A stretch of 7,394 nucleotides of DNA from Acetobacteraceae bacterium (GTDB lineage: Bacteria; Pseudomonadota; Alphaproteobacteria; Acetobacterales; Acetobacteraceae), in contig JASHVB010000267.1 of assembly GCA_030039695.1 (NCBI GenBank), positions 1 to 7,394 on the forward strand, written 5' to 3'. The notes under the pieces are model-generated. The model was given only the letters and a program-made list of their open reading frames with translations. It did not search any database and was not told the DNA's origin. The translations under genes and the position numbers were made by a program. Positions 1-6,977 of this stretch are shown here, piece by piece (positions within the stretch are counted from its first letter, which is position 1; the number at the start of each line of letters is the position of its first letter).

Positions 1-1668
1 GATGCTGTGCGCCACCTCGTCCATGAAGCTTTCCAAAGCCCAGTTGGTCCAGCCAGGTCCGACAGAACGCAGCCAGCCCGGACGGTATGTGCTGTTCGCC
101 AGATCGTTCAATAACGCGCGCACGCGGAACGCGCCCACGTCATACCAATGGTCGGCACCACTGATGGCGAACTGATCATATGGAGTTCCGCCGATGCCCT
201 TCGCCATGAAGCCTGGGGCATTTGCCAATGTAGGCCAGCCGGCAGCGGCATGATGTTGCATGGCGGTGATGCGCTTGTCGGCGTCGAATGCCATTCGCAG
301 CACCTGCACGCTCGGTGAGCGTGCGGCATCGTATTGGGTGTCGTCTTCGCGTGTCAGGAGAATCTTCACCGGCTTGCCGCCAATCGCTTTGGATGCCAGC
401 GCAATTGCAACCGCATAGTCAGGACTCAGACGACGGCCAAACCCACCACCGAGCAGATAGCTTTTCAGCACGATCTGCTCCTGCGGCTGGCCCAATGCCC
501 TGGCTACCACCGGGAGGATCAAGGTTGGCCATTGGCAGCCAGTGTGAATCTCCCACACGCCATCTCGCTGGAGTGCAACGCCATTCAACGGCTCGAGATG
601 CATGTGTAGCACAGTCGAGGTCGTATACGTCGCTTCCAGCCTCGACGCGGCAGCTTCGAACGCCTGATCCACTCCGGGGTCATTGAACAGATAAACGCCG
701 CCCGATGGCGAGGTGATCAGTTCCTGAGCGCGATTTTGCAGATCCTGCTCTGAGACGTTGTCGCCTGGACCGGGTGTCCATTGCACTGCGACTTGATCAG
801 CAGCCTTTACGGCCGCCCACCAGGCCTTGGCGTAAACCATGACCCAGCCAGGCGCTGTATCCGAAGGATCATTCAGCGCTATGCTCTGCAAGTAACCCGG
901 TATCGCACGTGCCGCACTGTCGTCGATGGAGACAACCTTCGACCCATTACGCGTGGGTGGCAGCTTCGGCCGCGCGTAGACCATCCCATCGATCTTTACG
1001 TCGATGCCGTAGATGCCGCTGCCATTCGTTTTTGCCGGGATGTCGAGCGCGCCAACCGACTTGCCGATGAGCCGCCATTCTGTTGGCGACTTCAGCGCAA
1101 TTGTCTTGAGCTCGTCAGCACTGAACTGCCGATTGGGCTGTGCACGGGTGACGATATCTCCATATGAAATCCACCGAGACCCCGCGATGATCGTGCCGTT
1201 GCGCGCGATACAGTCGCTGGGAGCGACAGCAAGTAGCGCGGCGCCCGCCTCTGTGAGCGTGATGCGAGCGGCAGCACCGGCCCGGCTCAGCACGTCCCAG
1301 CTCATCCAAACCGACCAGCTTCCGCCAGTCACCATCTCGCCCCATTTCTTGTCGCTATCGACCTGCTCGATCCGTACCCGGCTCCAGTCGGCCTCGAGCT
1401 CCTCGGCCAGAATGCGAGCCAGCGCAGTGCCAATATGCTGACCCATTTCGGCGCGTATGATGTGGACGGTCACGGTTCCGTCGCCGTCGATCCGGCACCA
1501 GATTGTGGGATCATATGCGGGCAGGCCAGTCGCCCCCGAACCAGGAAAGCTGACCATCGCCCCCGTTTCTCGCGCGAAGCCGAAGACAAAGCCTGTGCCC
1601 ATCATCGCTAGCACGACGCGGCGCGGGACCAGCGCATTCGTTGCGGCGCGTTGCAAGGGATTAGTCAA
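1..1668 (-). CDS. IorB-type molybdopterin-binding large subunit of a molybdenum hydroxylase (partial, C-terminus off the left edge)
   Basis: Large catalytic subunit of the xanthine-oxidase superfamily, closest in style to isoquinoline 1-oxidoreductase beta subunit and to the large subunit of acetic-acid-bacterial aldehyde dehydrogenases. It would bind Mo-pterin and hydroxylate an aldehyde or N-heteroaromatic substrate. 556 codons are visible without interruption; relatives usually exceed 700, so the C-terminal part with the catalytic Glu is outside. Visible marks: RAEMGQ (72-77), TGGSWSVWMSW (114-124), GIYGIDV (218-224), HLEPLNG (357-363), the Mo-pterin loop GGGFGRR (407-413), and RSVGPGWTNWALESFMDE (534-551). 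The frame opens just after a TGA, so the likely start is TTG (1668-1666), preceded by AGAGG six bases upstream and overlapping the end of the [2Fe-2S] gene by 8 nt. The N-terminus PRRVVLAMMGTGFVFGFA (15-32) resembles a twin-arginine leader, implying periplasmic export. Family certain, substrate unknown. Confidence 0.93.
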   Translation of the reverse strand, partial: MTNPLQRAATNALVPRRVVLAMMGTGFVFGFARETGAMVSFPGSGATGLPAYDPTIWCRIDGDGTVTVHIIRAEMGQHIGTALARILAEELEADWSRVRIEQVDSDKKWGEMVTGGSWSVWMSWDVLSRAGAAARITLTEAGAALLAVAPSDCIARNGTIIAGSRWISYGDIVTRAQPNRQFSADELKTIALKSPTEWRLIGKSVGALDIPAKTNGSGIYGIDVKIDGMVYARPKLPPTRNGSKVVSIDDSAARAIPGYLQSIALNDPSDTAPGWVMVYAKAWWAAVKAADQVAVQWTPGPGDNVSEQDLQNRAQELITSPSGGVYLFNDPGVDQAFEAAASRLEATYTTSTVLHMHLEPLNGVALQRDGVWEIHTGCQWPTLILPVVARALGQPQEQIVLKSYLLGGGFGRRLSPDYAVAIALASKAIGGKPVKILLTREDDTQYDAARSPSVQVLRMAFDADKRITAMQHHAAAGWPTLANAPGFMAKGIGGTPYDQFAISGADHWYDVGAFRVRALLNDLANSTYRPGWLRSVGPGWTNWALESFMDEVAHSI

Positions 1669-2131
1669 AGGTCACCTCTTGCAGCTCGGCCGCTGCCTGC
1701 TTGATCGCCTGTCGGATGCGGACGTAAGTCATGCAGCGGCATAGACTACCACCCATGACGGCGTTGATGTCCTCGTCGGTCGGGTTGGCGAAATCTTTCA
1801 GCAGCGTGGCCGCTTGCATGATCTGCCCGCTTTGGCAGTAGCCGCACTGCGGCACCTGCTGGCGGACCCACGCCTTCTGCAACGGATGCTGTCCTGTGGG
1901 ATGCAGCCCCTCAATCGTCGTCACCTGCGCTCCGGCAACTGCGGTAAGTGGCGTGATGCAGGATCGCGTCGCGCGGCCGCCGACATGCACCGTGCAGGCA
2001 CCACAAAACCCAATGCCGCAGCCAAACTTGGTGCCAGTCAGTCCGACTTCGTCGCGGATCACCCATAACAAGGGTGTGTCATCTGCGGCATCCGTCGTGA
2101 ATTCACGACCGTTGACTTTGAATGTTGTCAT
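1661..2131 (-). CDS. IorA-type [2Fe-2S] small subunit of a molybdenum hydroxylase
   Basis: Electron-transfer subunit carrying two [2Fe-2S] clusters, taking electrons from the Mo site of the adjacent large subunit. 156 residues, normal for the family. The N-terminal plant-ferredoxin-like cluster is bound by C38, C43, C46 and C58 (CX4CX2CX11C). The C-terminal helical domain binds the second cluster with C96, C99, C131 and C133 (CGYC and CRC). The usual CRCGTYPRI is CRCMTYVRI here. There is no signal peptide or membrane segment, so if the enzyme is periplasmic this subunit must be carried out folded with its Tat-tagged partner. The ATG at 2131 has AAGGG upstream, lies 11 bp after the cytochrome gene and overlaps the large-subunit start by 8 nt, which indicates translational coupling. 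Relatives include IorA, NicA and the small subunit of membrane aldehyde dehydrogenases. Confidence 0.95.
   Translation of the reverse strand: MTTFKVNGREFTTDAADDTPLLWVIRDEVGLTGTKFGCGIGFCGACTVHVGGRATRSCITPLTAVAGAQVTTIEGLHPTGQHPLQKAWVRQQVPQCGYCQSGQIMQAATLLKDFANPTDEDINAVMGGSLCRCMTYVRIRQAIKQAAAELQEVTFD
1675..1679 (-). promoter_or_regulatory. Ribosome binding site that fixes the TTG start of the molybdopterin subunit
   Basis: AGAGG, six bases before TTG (1668-1666). An in-frame TGA at 1674-1672 excludes any start further upstream, and a start at the next Met codons (22-23) would delete the twin-arginine motif, so the TTG is the best choice. Confidence 0.6.
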
Positions 2132-2142
2132 GCTGCGCCCTT

Positions 2143-3447
2143 TCAGTGGGTCTGCTGCAGCCTGCTTTTCGCGGCTTCTGCTTGCTGATGGAGATCAGTC
2201 CAGGCGGCCCGGTCCGTGCGACTGGCCCGCAGATAGGCAGCAAGCTGCGACAGTTCCTGGGCGCTCAAGGCATGGTAAGACGGCATGACGGCGCCATTGA
2301 TTCCGGCAGCCGCGCTCACCCCGCCGAGCATCACGCGAAACAGGTTAGTCGGCTTGTCGAGGTAGAGTGCGCTATTCAGCGCGAGCTCTGGCCGTTCAGG
2401 ATTCACCCGGTCTGCATTGAAATGGCAAGCTGCGCAGGCCGCGGCAAACAAACGTGCACCGGGATCGTCGTCCACGTTGCCCTGAGTGCCCTTGCGCGAC
2501 GCGGCTAACGCCTTTGCGACGGCTTCTGTTGTGTGCTTCCGGTGCACAGCTCCGTCGATCGCGGCAAAGTAGATCGCAATTGCCTGCACATCCGAATCTG
2601 GCAGTGCGTGCAGTCCTTGCACCACCGGCCCCATCGGTCCGGCTGGACTGCCGTGTAGCGGCGCTGCGCCATCGCGGAGATAGGCATGCAGCTCACTCTG
2701 GGTCCAGGGCGTTGGCGCTGGATTGGCTGCGGTCAGTGGTGGCGCGATCCAGCCGTCTATTTCGGCGCCTGCGAACGCAGCACCCCGCTGCTCTGCACCC
2801 AGCAAGTTGCGAGGCGTGTGGCAAGCGGAGCAATGACTCAGTGCCTCAGCAAGATAGGCACCACGATTCCACGCAGCCGTCTGGGTGGCATCGGGTTCAA
2901 AGCGACCAGGGCGGAAGAACAGAATTTTCCAGCCTTCCTGGAGAAGTCGGACATTCAGTGGAAACGGCAACGCATTCGGCTCTGCTTTCGCCCTGACCGG
3001 CGGTCGCGTCATGAAGTAGGCATACAGCGCGGATACGTCCTCGTCGCTCAGCCTGGTGAAGTGATCATAGGGAAACGCGGGGAAAAGCTGTGAGCCGTCG
3101 CGGGACACACCATCGCGCATGGCGCGGCTGAATGCTCCAAGCGTCCAACGACCGATCCCGGTTTCCGGATCAGGCGTGATGTTGGTGGAATAGATTGTCC
3201 CGAACGGGGTCTTCAGCCCATACCCACCGGCGAAGGTCGCTCCGTTCTTTGCCGTGTGGCAGTCGGCACAAAATCCGGCACTCGCCAACGTCGCGCCGCG
3301 TGCAACCTGCTCGGCCGGAAATTCAAGCGACTGCGACGCGTCGCGCGGCGCGATTGGACCGCGCCACGCCAGTACCAAAAACCCGGCTGCGCCGAGGACA
3401 CAAACAGCGCAGAGCCAAATCATCAATCGTCGCGGCGCGGGCCTCAT
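2143..3447 (-). CDS. Membrane-anchored triheme cytochrome c, electron acceptor subunit
   Basis: 434-residue cytochrome c of the alcohol/gluconate/aldehyde dehydrogenase cytochrome-subunit type. It should accept electrons from the periplasmic dehydrogenase and pass them to quinone or another carrier. One hydrophobic segment (about 8-27) follows a basic start (MRPAPRR) and would act as an uncleaved anchor or signal. Three CXXCH heme sites mark three domains: CADCH (60-64), CSACH (206-210) and CAACH (338-342). Likely sixth ligands are M272 (GPMGPVV) for heme 2 and M388 (GAVMPSY) for heme 3. For heme 1 the common PAMPY Met is Phe (PAFPY, near 123-127), and M110 is a candidate instead. ATG at 3447 has AGGA nine bases upstream and lies 12 bp after the tautomerase stop; the stop is 11 bp before the [2Fe-2S] gene. 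The location argues that it serves the IorAB-like enzyme, as the cytochrome subunit does in acetic-acid-bacterial aldehyde dehydrogenase. Confidence 0.93.
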   Translation of the reverse strand: MRPAPRRLMIWLCAVCVLGAAGFLVLAWRGPIAPRDASQSLEFPAEQVARGATLASAGFCADCHTAKNGATFAGGYGLKTPFGTIYSTNITPDPETGIGRWTLGAFSRAMRDGVSRDGSQLFPAFPYDHFTRLSDEDVSALYAYFMTRPPVRAKAEPNALPFPLNVRLLQEGWKILFFRPGRFEPDATQTAAWNRGAYLAEALSHCSACHTPRNLLGAEQRGAAFAGAEIDGWIAPPLTAANPAPTPWTQSELHAYLRDGAAPLHGSPAGPMGPVVQGLHALPDSDVQAIAIYFAAIDGAVHRKHTTEAVAKALAASRKGTQGNVDDDPGARLFAAACAACHFNADRVNPERPELALNSALYLDKPTNLFRVMLGGVSAAAGINGAVMPSYHALSAQELSQLAAYLRASRTDRAAWTDLHQQAEAAKSRLQQTH

Positions 3448-3459
3448 AATTGCGGATCC

Positions 3460-3684
3460 TCAGTGACGGCGGCGCCGGTACTCGAGCGTAGGCATGCCGC
3501 CCCACCCCCAATTGCTCGTCTCGACCTCCTCAATGATGACGTAGGTGGCATCGAGTGGTTTGCCGAGAACATCGAGCAGAAGCTGGCTCGCGCCCCTGAT
3601 GAGCGCCACTTTCTCCTCAGCCGTGACTGAGTTCGCGTCCGGCTTCGTGCCTTCGCGGGTAACTTGTATGGTCACGATGGGCAT
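3460..3684 (-). CDS. 4-oxalocrotonate tautomerase-family protein
   Basis: 74-residue protein of the tautomerase superfamily, whose members use an N-terminal proline as general base to move double bonds in enol/keto acids or act on related unsaturated substrates. MPIVTIQVTREG supplies Pro2, which becomes Pro1 after Met removal. The beta-alpha-beta core continues through SVTAEEKVALIRGASQLLL, VLGKPLDATYVIIEEV (39-54) and NWGWGG (58-63), a Trp/Gly-rich turn found in this subgroup. A Lys/Asp/Asn insertion (about 14-18) precedes the helix, and the C-terminus is basic (YRRRRH). The start is secure: AGGAGG stands four bases before the ATG. It lies 47 bp after the SDR gene and 12 bp before the cytochrome gene, so it is co-transcribed with them. 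The biological substrate cannot be told from sequence. Confidence 0.9.
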   Translation of the reverse strand: MPIVTIQVTREGTKPDANSVTAEEKVALIRGASQLLLDVLGKPLDATYVIIEEVETSNWGWGGMPTLEYRRRRH

Positions 3685-3687
3685 GAT

Positions 3688-3694
3688 ACCTCCT
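3688..3694 (-). promoter_or_regulatory. Strong Shine-Dalgarno site of the 4-OT-like tautomerase gene
   Basis: AGGAGGT, nearly the full anti-16S complement, four bases (counted from AGGAGG) before the ATG at 3684. It is the best ribosome site in the window. It sits in ACCTGAGGAGGT, whose outer four bases on each side can pair, but such a 4-bp stem is too short to claim control. Confidence 0.8.
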
Positions 3695-3731
3695 CAGGTG
3701 AGTAATTGATGGCAGCGCGAATGAGGCGGGC

Positions 3732-4457
3732 TCAATAACCGGCGCTTTGGCCGCCATCGACGCGCAGATTCTCGCCGGTCACGAAAGGTGCCTGCTCCAG
3801 GTACATGATTGCGTCGACGACGTCTGAGATCTCGCCCATGTGTCCGATCGGGTAAAAGCACCCAGGGGCGTCAAAGGTTTCGGGGGCATGCATCGGCGTC
3901 TTGATCACGCCAGGCGAGACCGCGTTCACCCGAATACCACTCCTGGCGTATTCGATCGCGAGCGACCCTGTCGCGGCGTCAAGTCCACCCTTGGTCATTG
4001 AAGCGAGCACCGAAGGAACGGCCCTGGAAGCATGTGCGACCGGGCTGGCGGTGATCTGTACGATATCGCGGCTGCCCCGCCTCTCCATATCGGAGATGGC
4101 GGCCTGTGTAATGTAAATGAAGCCCGTGAGGTTGACGCCGACCATCATCGCGTGATCCTCCGCGGTGTATTCGGTGAACGGCTCGCTGATGAAAAGGCCG
4201 GCGTCGTTAATCCGCGTATCGACGCGTCCCCACTTGCTGATTGCGGCGGCGATGATTTCTCGCTTGGTTCCGGTTCGGGAGATCTCACCTGGGTAGGTGA
4301 GCACGTCAGGATCGGTTGACGGCGCGATGGATAATGAGCTCGCGACGACGGTGTAGCCGCGTGTGCGGTAAGCCGCGACGAGCGCGGCAGCAATGCCATG
4401 CGACGCGCCGGTGATGACGGAAACCTTTCGGTCGATGCTCACGGAAGATCGTTTCAT
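3732..4457 (-). CDS. Atypical short-chain dehydrogenase/reductase-family protein lacking the catalytic Tyr
   Basis: Rossmann-fold SDR of 241 residues from the ATG at 4457. The cofactor motif reads TGASHGIAA (16-24), with Ala in place of the third glycine of TGxxxGxG. The NNAG strand motif is NDAG (84-87). The structural Asn is present (VNLTG, N109). At the active site the usual YxxxK is AxxxK: Ala152 precedes Lys156 in VLASMTKGG, and the nearest Ser (138) is one position off the usual spacing. The C-terminal half is well kept: IRVNAVSPGVIKTPMH (175-190) and TGENLRVDGGQSAGY (227-241). I recall SDR relatives with the same VLAS-TKGGL active-site region, so the missing Tyr may be a subfamily trait, but the Gly and NNAG changes look extra. 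An in-frame TTG at 4523 would add 22 residues unlike any SDR start, so I prefer 4457, though its ribosome site is weak. First gene after the 103-bp gap behind cioB; function unknown beyond the fold. Confidence 0.87.
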   Translation of the reverse strand: MKRSSVSIDRKVSVITGASHGIAAALVAAYRTRGYTVVASSLSIAPSTDPDVLTYPGEISRTGTKREIIAAAISKWGRVDTRINDAGLFISEPFTEYTAEDHAMMVGVNLTGFIYITQAAISDMERRGSRDIVQITASPVAHASRAVPSVLASMTKGGLDAATGSLAIEYARSGIRVNAVSPGVIKTPMHAPETFDAPGCFYPIGHMGEISDVVDAIMYLEQAPFVTGENLRVDGGQSAGY

Positions 4458-4560
4458 GGGAATTGCGATGCCATCGGGATTCCAAGTCGCTGGCGATTGA
4501 GATGCTATCAGGCTAACTGCCAATCTATTGGACGAAGGTATTGCTGCAAGGCATATCGGC
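4458..4560. other. Intergenic gap between cioB and the SDR gene
   Basis: The longest non-coding stretch in the window, 103 bp. It holds a perfect inverted repeat (4520-4531) and no convincing sigma70 promoter: TTGGCA on the minus strand (4526-4521) resembles a -35 box but has no good -10 at 16-18 bp. I see no GC-rich hairpin followed by T residues, so readthrough from cioAB into the SDR operon is possible. I found no small CydX-like membrane ORF; the only ATG ORF starting here is nine codons long. Confidence 0.5.
4520..4531. repeat. Small perfect inverted repeat, possible operator
   Basis: Plus-strand CCAATCTATTGG: arms of five bases that are exact inverse complements around a 2-base centre. 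It lies about 63 bp upstream of the SDR ATG, where a regulator site would be expected. The symmetry does not extend further and a 10-base match can arise by chance, so a role as an operator is only a suggestion. Confidence 0.3.
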
Positions 4561-5547
4561 CTAATACTCGACCTGCGATACTGTGACCTTGCCGCGGAAG
4601 ACGAAGTAGCTGACCGCCGTATAAATTAGCATCAATGGGAAGACGACGATTCCGGCAAACCAGAACATGAAAGCCTGGCTCGAGTGAGGTGCCGCTGCGC
4701 CGGCAACCGTAATGGAGAACGGAATCATGTACGGCCAGAATGAGATTGCGAGTGTGCAGAACGCCGCGATGAATATCAGGCTGACCATGGCAAACGGGAC
4801 GTTGTCGTGCCGAGCACGAACGCTCTTTGCTGCGGCAACGGCGGCAAGGATGCCAATCACTGGAAAGATGAGCAGGTACGGCCGTTCGAGCCATCGCTCC
4901 ATTACGCGGAGATTTCCAGCGATGGCGAATCCGAATACGACGATAAGAAAGACGAGCAGCGCAATCGCCAGGACCGGAATCTGCCGATACGCGGCCTCTC
5001 GGACCTCTCCCTCGCTCTTCTTCACCAACCAGCACGCACCGAGAAGGGCATAGCCGAGGCAAAGCCCGATACCACAGATGATCGCAAACGTGCTGAGCCA
5101 CCCGAATTCACCACCGACGTATTGACCATCTTGGATCGGCAGCTCTTTAACCATGGCACCGACCATCAGTCCCTGGAAGAACGTCGCAACGACTGATCCA
5201 CCTGCGAAGGCAACATCCCATATCCAACGCATCCGCATTGTCTTGTAGCGGTACTCGAACGCAACTCCGCGTAGGATCAGGCCTGCCAGCATTAGCAGCA
5301 GCGGCAGGTAGAATGCGGAAAAGAGCGTCGCATAGACGACTGGGAATATGGACCAGAGAACAACCCCGGCGACGACGAGCCACGTCTCGTTTCCGTCCCA
5401 GATCGGCGAGACGGCGCTCATCATTGCGGTCCTCCGCGGTTCGTTTCGCGTAAGACCGAACAGAATGCCAACACCCAGGTCCAAGCCATCGAGCAGGACG
5501 TAGAGCAGGATGCTAATGGCAAGGACACCGACCCAAAAGGCAAGCAT
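4561..5547 (-). CDS. cioB: Cytochrome bd-type (CIO) quinol oxidase subunit II
   Basis: 328-residue polytopic membrane protein of the CydB family, the non-catalytic partner that stabilises the heme groups of subunit I. Family marks are DGLDLGVGILFG (20-31) in the first helix and the WDGNETW motif (50-56), followed by about seven further hydrophobic helices, among them segments near 56-92, 109-132, 150-173, 193-212, 219-240, 250-275 and 290-315. The loop RYKTMRMRWIWD (99-110) is typical. ATG at 5547 is two bases after the cioA stop, with GGAG seven bases upstream inside the cioA 3' end, so the two are translationally coupled. The length is slightly below the E. coli CydB length because the N-terminus before the first helix is short. 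Gene name cydB is equally valid; cioB is chosen because the partner has a short Q-loop. Confidence 0.95.
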   Translation of the reverse strand: MLAFWVGVLAISILLYVLLDGLDLGVGILFGLTRNEPRRTAMMSAVSPIWDGNETWLVVAGVVLWSIFPVVYATLFSAFYLPLLLMLAGLILRGVAFEYRYKTMRMRWIWDVAFAGGSVVATFFQGLMVGAMVKELPIQDGQYVGGEFGWLSTFAIICGIGLCLGYALLGACWLVKKSEGEVREAAYRQIPVLAIALLVFLIVVFGFAIAGNLRVMERWLERPYLLIFPVIGILAAVAAAKSVRARHDNVPFAMVSLIFIAAFCTLAISFWPYMIPFSITVAGAAAPHSSQAFMFWFAGIVVFPLMLIYTAVSYFVFRGKVTVSQVEY

Positions 5548-5549
5548 GG

Positions 5550-6965
5550 CTATTCTCCTGCCGAGACCTGGTGCGACGGCGAATGGGGAACCGGCTCCGC
5601 GAAGACAGACATTGGGCGGTGCGCAACCGCAGAGCTGGGTGGCAGCACCAGGCGGCCAGCTGGGCCGACGTGAAGCAATCTGTAGATGTAGACGACGCCA
5701 AAAATGAAGATGAAACTATAAACAGCGCAGAATACAATGAGTGATGTCAGTGCGGAGTAAGCCGTTAGAAATGGCGTCATAGAATCGGCGGTTCGCAATG
5801 CGCCATAGACTGTCCACGGTTGGCGGCCAATCTCTGCAGTGAACCAGCCAGTAAGGATGGCGATGAACGGCAGAGGAAAGCTGAGGAACGCGGCCCATAA
5901 CAGCGCCCTATTCTGTTCGAGGCGACCTTTGTGGCTCAGGTAACTGCCCCCCCAAGCGATCAGCAACATCAATACCCCACAACCGACCATGATCCGGAAG
6001 GTGAAGAACGGGATGGCGACGGGCGGACGATTCTGCGCTGGGAAGTCGGCCAGGCCGACCTCCTTCGAGTCGAAACTCATGCTGCCGATCAGGCTTCCAA
6101 GAACCGGGATCGAGATTGCGTAGTGATTTGTCTCGGCTGTGGCATCAGGGAGTCCGATCAGAACCTCTGAAGCCGGTTGTTCGTCGTGCCAGCGTCCTTC
6201 GATCGCCGCAAATTTCACCGGCTGATAATGGTGCACGTAGTCGCCGCACAGGTGGCCGAAGAAGAGCTGGACGGGTACTAGGACGGACGCTAGACCGAGG
6301 CCCATCCGCAGCATAATGCGAGCTTCGGCAACGAACACCTGGCGAAGCAAATACCAGGCACCGGTCGCAGCGACGCAGAAAGCGCCAGTGAGGTACGATG
6401 CCAGGAGCATGTGTGGAAATCGTACCCAAACGACTGGGCTGAAGAGGATCGCGGCCCAGTCCTTTGGGACGAAAGTGCCATGCTGGAGCACATAGCCAAC
6501 TGGCACCTGCATCCAACTGTTGTTCACCATAATCCAGAACGCCGATAGCGTCGTGCCTAGGGCCACCATCCCGGTTGAGAAGAGATAAAACCACGGCGGC
6601 ACACGCGTGCGTCCGAACAGCAGGACACCGAAGAAGCTGGCCTCGAGCATGAATGCGGTAAAGGTCTCATAGGCGAGCAACGGTCCCTGGATTGGTCCAG
6701 ACATGCGAGCAAGTACGCTCCAGTTGGAGCCGAACTGAAACGCCATGACGATGCCGGAAACGACGCCGAGGCCGAACGCGACACCAAAGATCTTAAGCCA
6801 GAACTCGAATACCAGACGATAGACCGGTCGCCCGGTCCACATATGCAAAGCTTCCAGCACCGTCAACCATGCTGCAAGGCCGATAGTAAACGACGGGAAG
6901 ATAATGTGAAATGAAATGGTAAATGCGAATTGAAATCGCGACAGGAAGAGCGCTGTTAAGGCCAT
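5550..6965 (-). CDS. cioA: Cytochrome bd-type (CIO) quinol oxidase subunit I
   Basis: 471-residue catalytic subunit that oxidises quinol at the periplasmic face and reduces O2 at a heme b595/d site in the membrane. Ligands and key residues align with E. coli CydA: H20 and H185 (heme axial ligands), M326 in FRIMVG (second b558 ligand), E100 and E108 in YETFTAFMLEASFFG (proton channel/heme b595), K251 and E256 in KFAAIEGRW (Q-loop), R324, and GRQPW (380-384). K251 to M326 spans 75 residues against about 141 in E. coli CydA, so the Q-loop is the short form of the cyanide-insensitive oxidase (CIO) group; actual cyanide resistance is inferred. A Pro-rich C-terminal tail (about 434-471) follows the last helix. 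ATG at 6965 has GAAGG nine bases upstream, overlapping the stop of the CoA-transferase remnant. No separate promoter was identified. Confidence 0.96.
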   Translation of the reverse strand: MALTALFLSRFQFAFTISFHIIFPSFTIGLAAWLTVLEALHMWTGRPVYRLVFEFWLKIFGVAFGLGVVSGIVMAFQFGSNWSVLARMSGPIQGPLLAYETFTAFMLEASFFGVLLFGRTRVPPWFYLFSTGMVALGTTLSAFWIMVNNSWMQVPVGYVLQHGTFVPKDWAAILFSPVVWVRFPHMLLASYLTGAFCVAATGAWYLLRQVFVAEARIMLRMGLGLASVLVPVQLFFGHLCGDYVHHYQPVKFAAIEGRWHDEQPASEVLIGLPDATAETNHYAISIPVLGSLIGSMSFDSKEVGLADFPAQNRPPVAIPFFTFRIMVGCGVLMLLIAWGGSYLSHKGRLEQNRALLWAAFLSFPLPFIAILTGWFTAEIGRQPWTVYGALRTADSMTPFLTAYSALTSLIVFCAVYSFIFIFGVVYIYRLLHVGPAGRLVLPPSSAVAHRPMSVFAEPVPHSPSHQVSAGE

Positions 6966-6977
6966 TGTACTGTGCCT

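Noticed and set aside
781..1441. Plus-strand frames of 128 and 142 codons
   Set aside because: Antisense to the continuous molybdopterin-subunit frame, with no recognisable domains.
2454..2996. 180-codon open frame on the plus strand
   Set aside because: Lies wholly inside the triheme cytochrome gene; Arg/Ser/Pro-rich composition with no domain, typical of antisense frames in GC-rich DNA.
3683..3700. Hairpin ACCT-GAGG-AGGT that could hide the tautomerase ribosome site
   Set aside because: Only four pairs with a 4-base loop; too weak to propose translational control.
4455..4523. Longer SDR with a 22-residue N-terminal extension from TTG
   Set aside because: The extension resembles no SDR start, lacks a ribosome site, and its first bases are the palindrome; the ATG at 4457 gives a normal-length SDR.
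4508..5101. 197-codon frame on the minus strand within cioB
   Set aside because: Shifted frame of cioB; His/Arg/Cys-rich with no motifs, while the cioB frame carries all family residues.
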